The position numbers and the translations under genes are program-made. Shown in pieces: positions 1 to 9,137 of a stretch of DNA of 64,000 nucleotides. Under the pieces are notes generated by a model. That model saw only the letters and a program-made list of their open reading frames with translations. It was not told where the DNA came from and ran no database searches. This DNA is from Phycisphaeraceae bacterium. Lineage in GTDB: Bacteria > Planctomycetota > Phycisphaerae > Phycisphaerales > Zrk34. How positions within the stretch are numbered: position 1 is the stretch's first letter; each line of letters begins with the position of its first letter. The stretch lies in the NCBI GenBank assembly GCA_028284925.1, contig JANQQT010000214.1, positions 1 to 64,000 of the forward strand, written 5' to 3'.

Positions 1-412
<412 letters not shown>

Positions 413-507
413 GCAGATTGGGCGACGGTATCGGGTGTTGCTTATCACCTCGCGATACGTGTCCGGCCATGTCTTTGAATGAATTGAGTCAAACAGGAGT
501 CGTTTTT

Positions 508-1545
508 ATGTCAGACGATGTAACGCAAGTAAACAAAGATGATGTCGCGGCCGTTGAGGTCTGGGCGAAAACCTACAAGGGAATGCGCCAGGAATTGGGC
601 AAGGTCATCGTCGGTCAGGATGACGTGATCGAGCAGATGTGTGTGGCCATCGTGGCGCGCGGCCATGCGTTGCTCGAAGGTGTGCCTGGTCTTGCCAAGA
701 CCTTGATGATCCATTCGCTTGCTTCGGCGATGCATCTTTCTTTTCACCGAATTCAGTTTACACCCGACCTGATGCCTTCTGACATTACCGGCACGGATGT
801 GCTGCAGGAGGATCCCATAACGCATGAACGTTCGTATAATTTTGTGAGAGGACCGATCTTTGCGAATGTTGTATTGGCGGATGAGATCAACCGTACGCCC
901 CCGAAGACGCAGGCGGCCATGTTGGAGGCGATGCAGGAACGCATGATCTCAACAGGTGGCAAGGATTATGAGCTTCCGGAACCCTTCTTTGTGTTGGCAA
1001 CGCAGAACCCGTTGGAGCAGGAAGGAACATATCCGCTTCCCGAAGCCCAGTTGGATCGCTTCCTTCTCTACATCAAGGTGGATTATCCTTCGGACGCCGA
1101 GGAGTGGGATATTGCCCGAAGAGTAACGTCCGGCTCACTGGGTGATATTCAATCGGTTTTGGAGGCCAAGGAGCTAATCGAAGCTCAGAAGCTGGTGGCA
1201 CGCATGCCTGCTTGCGATCAGGTTGTGGGATACGCATGTGCATTGGTTCGTGCGACTCGACCAGGTCGGGATGAAGCTCCGGATTTTGTGAACAAGTGGG
1301 TCAACTGGGGCGCCGGCCCGCGCGGTGTGATGGCATTGATCACGGCGGCGAAATCCCGAGCATTGCTTCAGGGCCGATATCACGCGACGGTCGAGGATAT
1401 TAAGGAGGTCATTTACCCGGCATTGCGACACCGTGTGGCTCCGAATTATGCGGGCTTGGCATCGGGTGTGAACAGCGAAAAGCTGATTGACATGTTGATT
1501 GATGCGATACCCTCCGACCAGCCTTATGAGGCTCCGAAGGGTTAA
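508..1545 (+). CDS. MoxR family AAA+ ATPase
   Basis: 345-residue AAA+ ATPase of the MoxR class, which act as chaperone-like ATPases helping VWA or DUF58 partner proteins mature. Walker A is GVPGLAKT at about residues 58-65, Walker B VVLADEINR at about 121-129, and the sensor stretch ATQNPLEQEGTYPLPEAQ is typical of the family. The ATG at 508 is preferred because AGGAG lies 8 bases upstream (495-499); an in-frame start at 418 would add 30 residues with no family similarity. The DUF58 gene follows 54 bases later on the same strand, the classic MoxR-DUF58 pairing, so the two likely work together, possibly on cell-envelope or metal-insertion functions (inference). Confidence 0.93.
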   Translation: MSDDVTQVNKDDVAAVEVWAKTYKGMRQELGKVIVGQDDVIEQMCVAIVARGHALLEGVPGLAKTLMIHSLASAMHLSFHRIQFTPDLMPSDITGTDVLQEDPITHERSYNFVRGPIFANVVLADEINRTPPKTQAAMLEAMQERMISTGGKDYELPEPFFVLATQNPLEQEGTYPLPEAQLDRFLLYIKVDYPSDAEEWDIARRVTSGSLGDIQSVLEAKELIEAQKLVARMPACDQVVGYACALVRATRPGRDEAPDFVNKWVNWGAGPRGVMALITAAKSRALLQGRYHATVEDIKEVIYPALRHRVAPNYAGLASGVNSEKLIDMLIDAIPSDQPYEAPKG

Positions 1546-1599
1546 TGCGTGATTGAAATTTGTATTGTTAATTAATCCTACAGATTAACGGAATGATTC

Positions 1600-2511
1600 A
1601 TGCCCACACAGGCGGTTCTAAGTCGATACATTCAGCCGGAAGTCCTGACGCGCGTGCAACACGCGAAGTTTGTTCCACGTCAGCTTGTGGAAGGGACGCT
1701 GGCAGGTTCACACAAGTCGCCGTTTCACGGATTTGCGGTCGAGTTCGCTTCGCATCGCGAATATGTGGCCGGCGACGATTTACGTCACCTGGATTGGAAT
1801 GTGTACTATCGGCACCAAAGGCATTTCATCAAGCAGTATGAGATGGAGACAAATCTGGTGTGCCATCTTATGCTGGATGTTTCTGCGTCGATGCGGTATG
1901 GCGAGGATGACGCTCAGAAGCTCTTGTACGCGGCTCGGATGGCGGTGATGCTTTCGTACCTTGTGGTTGAGCAATCAGATAAGGTGTCAATGTCGACGTT
2001 TGACGAAATCGTTCGGGGTTGGCTGGCACCGTCCAACTCACTTGGGCAGGTCATGAATATGACGGAGATGCTGGATGAAGTTGAGCCGGTCAAGAAAACG
2101 AGTATCGGCAGCACGCTGATCGATCTGGCGGGTCGTGTCGGGCGAAGGTCGATTGTAATCGTATTTTCAGATTTTTTTGTGGATTTAGATGACCTTGATT
2201 TTGCGTTGCAAAGATTGCGTTATGACCGACATGAAATTGTTCTGATGCAGACCATGCACCACGATGAGATTGTGTTTGATATGGACGGTATGGTTCGATT
2301 TGTGGGTCTGGAGGAAGACGATCAGTTTCTGACACGTCCTCAGGATGTTCGCGCTGCATATCTCGAGGCCTTGTCCGAACACAATGAGAAGTTGGATCAG
2401 ATTTGCGAGGCGAATCAGTGCGAACGTCTTTTGTGCGATACGTCAAGGCCAATGGCTGAGTTGTTTGCGGATTATTTGCAGAAACGCACGTTAGCGCAGA
2501 GGCGCTGGTGA
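1600..2511 (+). CDS. DUF58 domain protein (VWA-like fold), MoxR partner
   Basis: 303 residues. The N-terminal half carries the DUF58 signature (residues ~40-75, ending in GDDLRHLDWNVYYRH), followed by a VWA-like segment with the MIDAS-type motif LDVSASM at about residues 92-98 and a later FSDFF strand. DUF58 proteins are membrane-associated or cytoplasmic partners of MoxR ATPases; exact substrates are mostly unknown. There is no obvious membrane segment. The upstream ribosome-binding site is weak (ACGGAA region). No BatA or VWA gene follows, so the operon appears to end here, unlike longer Bat-type loci. Confidence 0.9.
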   Translation: MPTQAVLSRYIQPEVLTRVQHAKFVPRQLVEGTLAGSHKSPFHGFAVEFASHREYVAGDDLRHLDWNVYYRHQRHFIKQYEMETNLVCHLMLDVSASMRYGEDDAQKLLYAARMAVMLSYLVVEQSDKVSMSTFDEIVRGWLAPSNSLGQVMNMTEMLDEVEPVKKTSIGSTLIDLAGRVGRRSIVIVFSDFFVDLDDLDFALQRLRYDRHEIVLMQTMHHDEIVFDMDGMVRFVGLEEDDQFLTRPQDVRAAYLEALSEHNEKLDQICEANQCERLLCDTSRPMAELFADYLQKRTLAQRRW

Positions 2512-2586
2512 AGTCCGTTGGAAATGCGGTATGGTACGTTACAACTTGGCGTATTCTTGGAACGCCGAATACCGTTACCTGAAAAA

Positions 2587-3048
2587 TCAGTCATCCAGGT
2601 CTTCGATGTCTTCTTCGTGACCGGATTCGGAAGCCGCCATCGCCGGTGCGTCGGGTGATTCAAGCCAATCTTCGGCATTTTCAAGGTTCAATTCGCTGGC
2701 GGCGGTTTTTCGGTACCCCAACTTGCGGATGACTTCAAGCACTTCAGTCCAGGTGGGGAACGGCTTTCGATTCACGCGTTTGAACGCATCGATGGCCATC
2801 ACAAAGAGGAATTGCTCACCGGTCATTTCGCCTTCTTCGGCTGACCGGGTAAAGTCAGAGCGTCGTCGTCCCGGGCCTCGCAGGTGCTCCAGGCCCGTTT
2901 TGTTGCGACCTCGACGATCTAAGCCGATACGACGATCAACGACTGACTCGCGTCGTCCATCCTGGTCCGCTATGTTGGAGACGGCGTCATCCTCGCCGGA
3001 GCGTCGGTTTTTCTTTCGACGTTCGATCAGGGGCTCTTTCTCTTCCAT
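2587..3048 (-). CDS. Hypothetical protein, charged N-terminus
   Basis: 153 residues, no recognised family. The N-terminal 70 residues are rich in Arg, Glu and Asp (ERRKKNRRSGEDD) and likely disordered. A more ordered segment at ~90-135 (FLFVMAIDAFKRVNRKPFPT, then a WTEVLEVIRKLGYRK helix) could be a small helical domain. The C-terminus is acidic. AGGAG sits 9 bases before the ATG. It lies just upstream of nothing on its own strand except the end of the DUF58 gene, which is convergent. The domain resembles small conserved planctomycete proteins, but I cannot name one. Confidence 0.7.
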   Translation of the reverse strand: MEEKEPLIERRKKNRRSGEDDAVSNIADQDGRRESVVDRRIGLDRRGRNKTGLEHLRGPGRRRSDFTRSAEEGEMTGEQFLFVMAIDAFKRVNRKPFPTWTEVLEVIRKLGYRKTAASELNLENAEDWLESPDAPAMAASESGHEEDIEDLDD

Positions 3049-3118
3049 CCGGCTTTCTCCTCGTCTGGATTATGGGACTACAATAACTTAACGGGTAAGG
3101 TTTCTGTCGAATAAGACC

Positions 3119-3397
3119 TTACAGGTCATCATCATCATCGTCATATTCGACATCGAAATCATCATCTTCTTCGTCGAATTCGTCATCATCCTCGTAATCC
3201 TCATCCAATTCGTCGTCGAGGTTGTCCGAGAGATCATCCTCCTCATCATCGTCAAAATACTCATCTTCATCCAGATCGTCATCGAAGTTTTTCGTTTCGA
3301 GAGGACGTTGGGTTGTTTCCCACCGTCCAGGAGGAAAGTCTTCGGACCATGAAGATGTTACTGGTAATTCCGATTCACTATCTTGAGCAAGCCACAT
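3119..3397 (-). CDS. Small protein with an Asp/Glu-rich C-terminal tail
   Basis: 92 residues from the ATG at 3397, which has GGGAG 8 bases upstream (complement of 3406-3410); a start at 3442 would add 15 residues without a better site. The first ~35 residues are ordinary; from about residue 37 onward nearly every residue is Asp or Glu, interrupted by Phe, Tyr, Leu and Asn. The DNA is GAT/GAA-rich and slippage-prone. Such acidic tails occur in proteins that bind basic partners or nucleic-acid-binding proteins, but no function can be assigned. It is transcribed in the same direction as the 153-residue gene that follows. Confidence 0.7.
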   Translation of the reverse strand: MWLAQDSESELPVTSSWSEDFPPGRWETTQRPLETKNFDDDLDEDEYFDDDEEDDLSDNLDDELDEDYEDDDEFDEEDDDFDVEYDDDDDDL

Positions 3398-3638
3398 GGC
3401 AGTCACTCCCGTTTCTGCTCGATTCGCGGCGTATGCAAACATCCCGGATGACCATCATCGTCGGGGGTACGTTTGGGATAGACTCACCGCGATACTATCC
3501 TTAGTTCATCCTTGCGGTAAAATAGCTCAACCTGACATTGTGTCAAAGGGCTATGGTATTTTCGCAGAAAAAATTTTTAGGGCAACTCTTTGCCCGTTTC
3601 GACTCTGGGTCGCGCATGCAAGAGGCCTGAGTTAGTGA

Positions 3639-4082
3639 GTGAGTGAATTGAGCGACCGTCTGACCAACATGGGGCTACCTTGGCCGATCATCGGCGCAGC
3701 GGCTTGGGTCTTTCCGGGACTCGGGCATTTCCTTTTGGGTGAACGTCTGCGAGGGATCATTGTGGCATGTACGCTAATCCCGTTATTCCTCGCGGGGGTC
3801 TATATTGGCGGGGTGGATGTGGTGGATCGAGAAAAGGATCGACTTTGGTTCGCGGGGCAGGTATTGATTGGGCCGACTGCGCTGGTGGTGGATTATGTTC
3901 GGTCTTCGAATAAGCCGCCCAATCATTCCATCGGGCGCGTTAACGAGTTGGGAACGTTGTATTCGGCCCTCGCAGGTGTCATGAATCTTCTGGTGATACT
4001 GGATGTGGTGGGGCGTACGGAAGAAGAGAATACGTCGAGTGTTGAGCCGCCCGGCGGTGTGGATCGAAGAAGGACGGTCTAA
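3639..4082 (+). CDS. Small membrane protein (DUF6677-like)
   Basis: 147 residues. The segment PIIGAAAWVFPGLGHFLLGE (about 15-34) and the following hydrophobic stretches give two to three membrane helices, with another near 75-95 and 110-125. This pattern, with PGLGH near the N-terminus, resembles planctomycete membrane proteins catalogued as DUF6677; that name is from memory and tentative. The translation start is a GTG at 3639 or an ATG at 3669. AGAGG lies at 3621-3625, a long 13 bases before the GTG. Function unknown. Confidence 0.75.
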   Translation: MSELSDRLTNMGLPWPIIGAAAWVFPGLGHFLLGERLRGIIVACTLIPLFLAGVYIGGVDVVDREKDRLWFAGQVLIGPTALVVDYVRSSNKPPNHSIGRVNELGTLYSALAGVMNLLVILDVVGRTEEENTSSVEPPGGVDRRRTV

Positions 4083-4136
4083 CGAGCGTTTAGATGATGC
4101 GCTCTAGTTCTTTAAAGTTGGATTGTAAATAGACGT

Positions 4137-4388
4137 ATGACGTGGTTTAAATTGACAGCATACCTTGGCGTCCATCGGTCATTCATTGATCCGGTGGAAA
4201 TGCATGACGCGACTGTTGCGATCTGGTTAATCATTCCGTTGATAGTGGCCGTGTCGTTGATCTACAAGACGCTGAAAATGCAGAATCTGAAAAACCTGGC
4301 GTTGGAGACAATAAAGCTATCCGGGTATATCCTGTTACTGATTTTCATCGCGGCGGTTGCTCTTTTTTATATCGTCAAATATGCCTGA
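4137..4388 (+). CDS. Small two-helix membrane protein
   Basis: 83 residues with hydrophobic segments at about 28-45 (ATVAIWLIIPLIVAVSLIY) and 62-82 (GYILLLIFIAAVALFYIV), separated by a Lys-rich loop (KTLKMQNLK). It follows the preceding membrane protein by 54 bases on the same strand and may be co-transcribed. No family recognised. The clear helix-loop-helix layout and ATG start make it a real gene rather than chance. Confidence 0.65.
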   Translation: MTWFKLTAYLGVHRSFIDPVEMHDATVAIWLIIPLIVAVSLIYKTLKMQNLKNLALETIKLSGYILLLIFIAAVALFYIVKYA

Positions 4389-4498
4389 GTATGGCGCACA
4401 GGATAACGGTGAGCAGTAGACTGCGTTCTTTTGCGACAGTCATGAACAGTGGTAGGGAGGTAAGGGAAATGGTCTAAGGGTTGGGGGGATGTAACCGT

Positions 4499-5503
4499 TC
4501 AGTTTCCGAGGTACTTATCCCTTCCTTGCACCAGTGCTTCCATCTTTCTATCCGCGACGGAGCGTGAGAGCATCCAGAATCCACAGTCAGGATGGACCCA
4601 TTTGATCTTTTCTGCGCCGAGCGTTTCGACGGCATGTTCGATACGACGCGCGACTTCGTCGACCTCCTCAACCTCATTGTCCTTAATGTCAATGATGCCG
4701 ACACCGAGCGAAATGCCCTCACGAAGTTCCTTGAAATGCTCCAGTTCTTCATATCCGCGACGGGCAAACTCTAATACCAGGTGATCCACGTGAAGGGCGT
4801 TGAGAAAGCCCATCAGATCACGCCAGAATCCTTTTTGGATAGATGAACCACCATAGTTTCCGAAGCACAGATGAAGGCCACGTTCTCCCTTGATCGCATC
4901 CAAGACGATGTTGATTGGTTCCGCTGCCCAGTCCGCGTCCTGCGGATGTCCCGTCAGATTTGCCTCATCAACCTGGATTACCGGAGCATCGATTTGCCTA
5001 ACTTGCTCGGCCAGCACGCCCGCAATAGCGATGGTTAACTCACGAAGATTGCCATAGTGCACATCGTAAAGCGTTTTGGCCAGCATGTAAGGTGCGGTGA
5101 CGGTGAATTTTGTTGGATGATTGGTCAGAGATTTGACCATCTCCCAGTCGGAGACGAGATCCAAACCACCCAGGTCCAGTTCGTGTCTTACAACACCGGC
5201 AGGCTTGGCACGAAAACTCATACCTTCCTGAGCGCGAAAACCCTCAAGTTCATGTCGGGTCAGATCTTTGTAGATCCCACCGATCGGGCGAATGAAATAG
5301 TCGATCATCCCGTTTGTTTCCGGATGACTGATGTCGAATCGCGAGAGTTCGCCATCTGCAATCAGATCCAGGCCAGCCAACTCCTGCGTTTTCAATACGA
5401 CCATGATGGCGTCCTTGAGTGCAGGCGTGCTGGGCATAACACGAAGCCAGTCGGGGACGGGGTAACTGCCGACAACGGTGGTCTTGATACTGGACTCTTT
5501 CAC
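4499..5503 (-). CDS. Core MetE-like cobalamin-independent methionine synthase family protein
   Basis: 334 residues matching only the C-terminal catalytic barrel of MetE; the N-terminal half found in full-length MetE (about 750 residues) is absent. The zinc ligands of MetE are all visible: His211 and Cys213 (LHLCFGN), Glu245 (LVLEF) and Cys307 (HPDCGF). The N-terminus has TTVVGSYPVP, typical of the barrel. Start: GTG at 5503 with GGAG 6 bases upstream is preferred over TTG at 5515. Core MetE proteins are known or proposed to methylate homocysteine using a corrinoid protein rather than methyl-folate. It lies 40-odd bases downstream of aspartate kinase on the same strand, which fits a role in methionine synthesis. 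Confidence 0.88.
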   Translation of the reverse strand: MKESSIKTTVVGSYPVPDWLRVMPSTPALKDAIMVVLKTQELAGLDLIADGELSRFDISHPETNGMIDYFIRPIGGIYKDLTRHELEGFRAQEGMSFRAKPAGVVRHELDLGGLDLVSDWEMVKSLTNHPTKFTVTAPYMLAKTLYDVHYGNLRELTIAIAGVLAEQVRQIDAPVIQVDEANLTGHPQDADWAAEPINIVLDAIKGERGLHLCFGNYGGSSIQKGFWRDLMGFLNALHVDHLVLEFARRGYEELEHFKELREGISLGVGIIDIKDNEVEEVDEVARRIEHAVETLGAEKIKWVHPDCGFWMLSRSVADRKMEALVQGRDKYLGN

Positions 5504-5546
5504 GGCTGGCTCCAATCAGTGTTGGGGGAAGTGGAAATGGACGGAG

Positions 5547-6857
5547 TCAGGCAACGAACGCTTTGTATATCGCATGGACAGCATTCTCAAAGTCATCCGC
5601 CTCGACGCCAACGATGATATTCAACTCGCCACTGCCCTGATCAATCATTCGAATATTGATATCCGCATCGGCTAGTGCTGCAAATAGCCGACTGGCCATG
5701 CCCGGATGTCGCGACATACCGCGACCCACGGTCGCAATCAGGCTCATGTTGGGGTACACAACAACATTGTCAGGCTTGCATTCGGCCCGGATGTCTGCGA
5801 GGAGATTGTCAAGTTTGCCATCCAACTGATTATCTGCAATTACGACACTCATAGTGTCAATGCCCGATGGCAGATGTTCAAAACTGACCCCGTTCGTCTC
5901 CAGGGCACTTAGAAGCCTTCGACCAAAACCCAGTTCCTGGTTCATCAGTGCCTTGGCGATTGCGATGACGGTGAAGTCTTTTCGGCCGGCAATTCCGGTG
6001 ATGGCGCCGGATTTAATTTCAGCTTCCTCCGCGACGATCATGGTGCCCTTTGCGCCGGGCTCATTCGTGTTGCGGATGTTGACTGGGATTCCAGCCTGTC
6101 TTACAGGGAAGATCGCTTCATCATGAAGCACTGAAGCTCCCATGTACGCCAATTCCCGTAATTCTGCGTAGGTGACGCTTTCGATTTCATTAGGGTTCTC
6201 CACGATACGAGGATCGCACATCAGAAGCCCGGATACGTCAGTCCAGTTTTCATAAACCTCGGCCTCCACACCGCGAGCGACAATGGCGCCGGTGATGTCC
6301 GACCCGCCGCGTGAAAACGTCTTGATACGACCATCGGGTTGTGAGCCATAAAACCCGGGGACGACGGCGTTTTCCAATGTACTAAGGCGCTCATTGACGG
6401 CGGCTTGCGTGCCTTCCGAGTCAAACCGTCCATTGGCATCGAACTTGACGATCTCCGCCGAATCCACATACGTGTATCCTAAGATTTTGGCAATGATTAG
6501 GCCGTTTATGGCTTCACCACGCGATGCGGCGTAATCCGATCCTTCTTCCGCGATTTTCTGTCGTACCTCTTCAAGAGGCGGTGTGAGATCCAAGTCCAGA
6601 TCCAGATCGTTGGCGATCTGCTGATATCGATCCACGATGAGGTTAAAGACATCTTCGTAGGTAATCCCCTGACGCGCATGTTCATGGCAGAGATACAAGA
6701 GGTCCGTAATCTTCTGATCTTTATCGAACCGTTTCCCCGGGGCACTGGGTACGACAAATCGTCGGTCAGGGTCTGATGCGACAATATCTTTGACCTTGCG
6801 GATTTGATCAGCGTCTGCCAGAGACGTTCCGCCGAATTTGCATACCTTGATGCCCAT
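5547..6857 (-). CDS. lysC: Aspartate kinase
   Basis: 436 residues. Phosphorylates aspartate, the first step toward lysine, threonine and methionine. The kinase domain starts with KFGGTS at residues 7-12, and SRGGSDITGAIVARG lies near residues 188-202. The last ~130 residues hold tandem ACT-type regulatory segments (TVIAIAKALMNQELGFGRRL, then LIATVGRGMSRHPGMASRLF), the usual site of lysine or threonine feedback control. No homoserine dehydrogenase domain is fused. The core MetE-like gene follows directly, so the unit feeds methionine. The 127-base space upstream contains no recognisable lysine riboswitch. Confidence 0.95.
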   Translation of the reverse strand: MGIKVCKFGGTSLADADQIRKVKDIVASDPDRRFVVPSAPGKRFDKDQKITDLLYLCHEHARQGITYEDVFNLIVDRYQQIANDLDLDLDLTPPLEEVRQKIAEEGSDYAASRGEAINGLIIAKILGYTYVDSAEIVKFDANGRFDSEGTQAAVNERLSTLENAVVPGFYGSQPDGRIKTFSRGGSDITGAIVARGVEAEVYENWTDVSGLLMCDPRIVENPNEIESVTYAELRELAYMGASVLHDEAIFPVRQAGIPVNIRNTNEPGAKGTMIVAEEAEIKSGAITGIAGRKDFTVIAIAKALMNQELGFGRRLLSALETNGVSFEHLPSGIDTMSVVIADNQLDGKLDNLLADIRAECKPDNVVVYPNMSLIATVGRGMSRHPGMASRLFAALADADINIRMIDQGSGELNIIVGVEADDFENAVHAIYKAFVA

Positions 6858-6984
6858 GTTTCGATAACCACCGTTTCTAACTGGGTTGTTCCTGACTCGT
6901 CACCAATTCCAAACGCGCCGTTGATCTTACTTGATTAGGGTCACGACATTGTTCGGCAAAATACTCTGGATTCTCGCATATGAC

Positions 6985-8829
6985 CTACGCTTCAATTGCC
7001 GCAATTTTGCGAAGATGTCGACGACGATCCGATTCCTTAAGCAATGACTTTCGCAGGCGAATGGATTCAGGTGTCAGTTCAACCAGTTCATCGTCTTCAA
7101 TATACTCCAGAGACATTTCAAGTGATAGTTCTCGGGGAGCCTTCAGCGTGACAGTTGATTCCTTGTTGCTCTGACGTATGTTTGTGAGCTGTTTTTTACG
7201 CACCACATTGACCGGACAATCCTTATCCTTGCAATGTTCACCAACGATCTGACCCTCGTAAACCTGATCTCCCGGTTTGACAAACATCACACCGCGGTCC
7301 GCAAGTTGATCCAGGGCATAGGCTGTTACTGCACCTGTCTCCGTTGCGATCAAGACACCGGCAGGACGCGTGGGCATTGGTCCCAGAAATGGGCCATACT
7401 CCAAGAACGTATGGTGCATAATTGCGTTTCCGCTTGATGCGTTCAGCATTCGAGACCGTAATCCGATCAGCCCCCTTGCCGGTATCTTGAACTCCACGTG
7501 AGTGAATTCCCCCTTGGCTTCCATCTTGGTCATTTCCCCGCGTCTTTCTCCGGCAAGTTGCATGACCGATCCGACGAATTCACCCGGCACCTCCACCGCC
7601 AGTTGTTCGTAGGGTTCACACTTAACACCGTCAATGTCCTTGAAGATCACTTTGGGCTTACCCACCGCGATTTCATAACCCTCACGCCGCATGTTCTCCA
7701 GCAGAATGCCCAGATGCAGAAGCCCTCGACCGGCGACATGAAATTCATCCCGTGTCTCACCGCGCGTTACCTTGAGAGCGACGTTGGATTGCAACTCCTT
7801 TTCGAGTCGATCCGCGACCTGACGGGATGTGACGAATTCACCCTCCTGACCCGCAAATGGGGAATTGTTGACGCGAAAAGTCATATGGAGTGTCGGTTCA
7901 TCAATCGTAACAACACCAAGACTTTCCGGATGATCCGGATTGGCCAGCGTGTCACCTATATCCACGGCGTCCAGCCCCACCACAGCGCAAATGTCGCCGA
8001 CGCTGATTTTATCCACCTCACGTCGGCCCAAGCCTTCAAACTGAAACAACTGCCCCACCTTCATTGGAGTTTGTCCGCCTTCGCGATCCATGCGAATCAC
8101 CTGCTGTCCGGCCTTGATCGAACCGCGCATAACACGCCCAACACCAATCCGTCCAACATACTCCGAATAGTCGAGCGTCGTCACCAACATCTGCAAAGGA
8201 CCATCCGCATCGAATTTTGGGGCTGGGACGTGCTGTATGATGGCGTCGAAGAGAGCTTTGACATTGTCCGTCACTTCGTCCTCATCATTGGACGCCCAAC
8301 CTGAAACACCTGAGGCATATATGACCGGAAAATCCAGAGCATGGTCGTCTGCGCCCAGTTCGACAAGAAGATCGAAGACCTCTTCATACACCTCGGCCGG
8401 ACGCGCCTCCGTACGGTCCATCTTGTTTATGACAACAATGGGTTGGATTCCCGCCGCCAGAGCCTTGGTGAGCACAAACCTTGTTTGGGGCATCGGTCCT
8501 TCGAAGGCGTCCACGATGAGCAGCGCCCCGTCCGCCATACTCATGACACGTTCCACCTCACCGCCAAAATCCGCGTGACCCGGAGTATCAACAATGTTAA
8601 TATGATACTCGGCCCCACTTTCATCCGTATAACGGACTGCGCAGTTCTTCGAGAGGATCGTAATGCCTCGCTCGCGCTCGATAGGGTTGGAATCGAGAAT
8701 ACAGTCACCTTTTAGCTCGTTCTCACGGAACATGCCGCTTTGATGCAACAGGGCGTCCACGAGCGTTGTCTTGCCGTGATCCACGTGCGCAATGATCGCC
8801 ACATTTCGTATGTCAGCCGAACTACTCAT
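6985..8829 (-). CDS. typA: Ribosome-associated GTPase TypA/BipA
   Basis: 614 residues from the ATG at 8829, which puts the family's usual N-terminus (IRNVAIIAHVDHGKTT) at residue 7; an in-frame extension to 9033 is not family-like. GTPase motifs: G1 AHVDHGKT, G3 DTPGHADFGGEV, G4 NKMD, then EF-G-like domains III and V and the BipA-specific C-terminal domain. BipA binds 70S ribosomes and 50S assembly intermediates and matters at low temperature and under stress. The gene lies upstream of aspartate kinase on the same strand with a 127-base gap. Confidence 0.96.
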   Translation of the reverse strand: MSSSADIRNVAIIAHVDHGKTTLVDALLHQSGMFRENELKGDCILDSNPIERERGITILSKNCAVRYTDESGAEYHINIVDTPGHADFGGEVERVMSMADGALLIVDAFEGPMPQTRFVLTKALAAGIQPIVVINKMDRTEARPAEVYEEVFDLLVELGADDHALDFPVIYASGVSGWASNDEDEVTDNVKALFDAIIQHVPAPKFDADGPLQMLVTTLDYSEYVGRIGVGRVMRGSIKAGQQVIRMDREGGQTPMKVGQLFQFEGLGRREVDKISVGDICAVVGLDAVDIGDTLANPDHPESLGVVTIDEPTLHMTFRVNNSPFAGQEGEFVTSRQVADRLEKELQSNVALKVTRGETRDEFHVAGRGLLHLGILLENMRREGYEIAVGKPKVIFKDIDGVKCEPYEQLAVEVPGEFVGSVMQLAGERRGEMTKMEAKGEFTHVEFKIPARGLIGLRSRMLNASSGNAIMHHTFLEYGPFLGPMPTRPAGVLIATETGAVTAYALDQLADRGVMFVKPGDQVYEGQIVGEHCKDKDCPVNVVRKKQLTNIRQSNKESTVTLKAPRELSLEMSLEYIEDDELVELTPESIRLRKSLLKESDRRRHLRKIAAIEA

Positions 8830-9137
8830 TGATGCAAATCCCATCCGGTTTATGGATGGGTATCGTACGGACACCGGAGGACCGAAACAAACAGAAAATC
8901 GTTGATTTTTCCCTTTACGATTGAATGGACTTCGTTTACCGAGATTGAACTGTGAGAGTCCGAGTTTGCAGTTGGCTTCGGGGACGCTTTGGCCTACCAT
9001 CCAACCCATTCGTGCGGAAAATGTCGCCAGCATGATCGTCTGAGCCGGGCGATGCGGCGACGGACAAGATATTCGGTAAAGGGGGCGCGAAATGATTCGC
9101 CCGGGGGGTTAACGATGGCATTGAAGGAGCCAAAACG

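Noticed and set aside
6858-6984. Lysine or SAM riboswitch before aspartate kinase
   Set aside because: The gap is only 127 bases and shows no recognisable conserved core.
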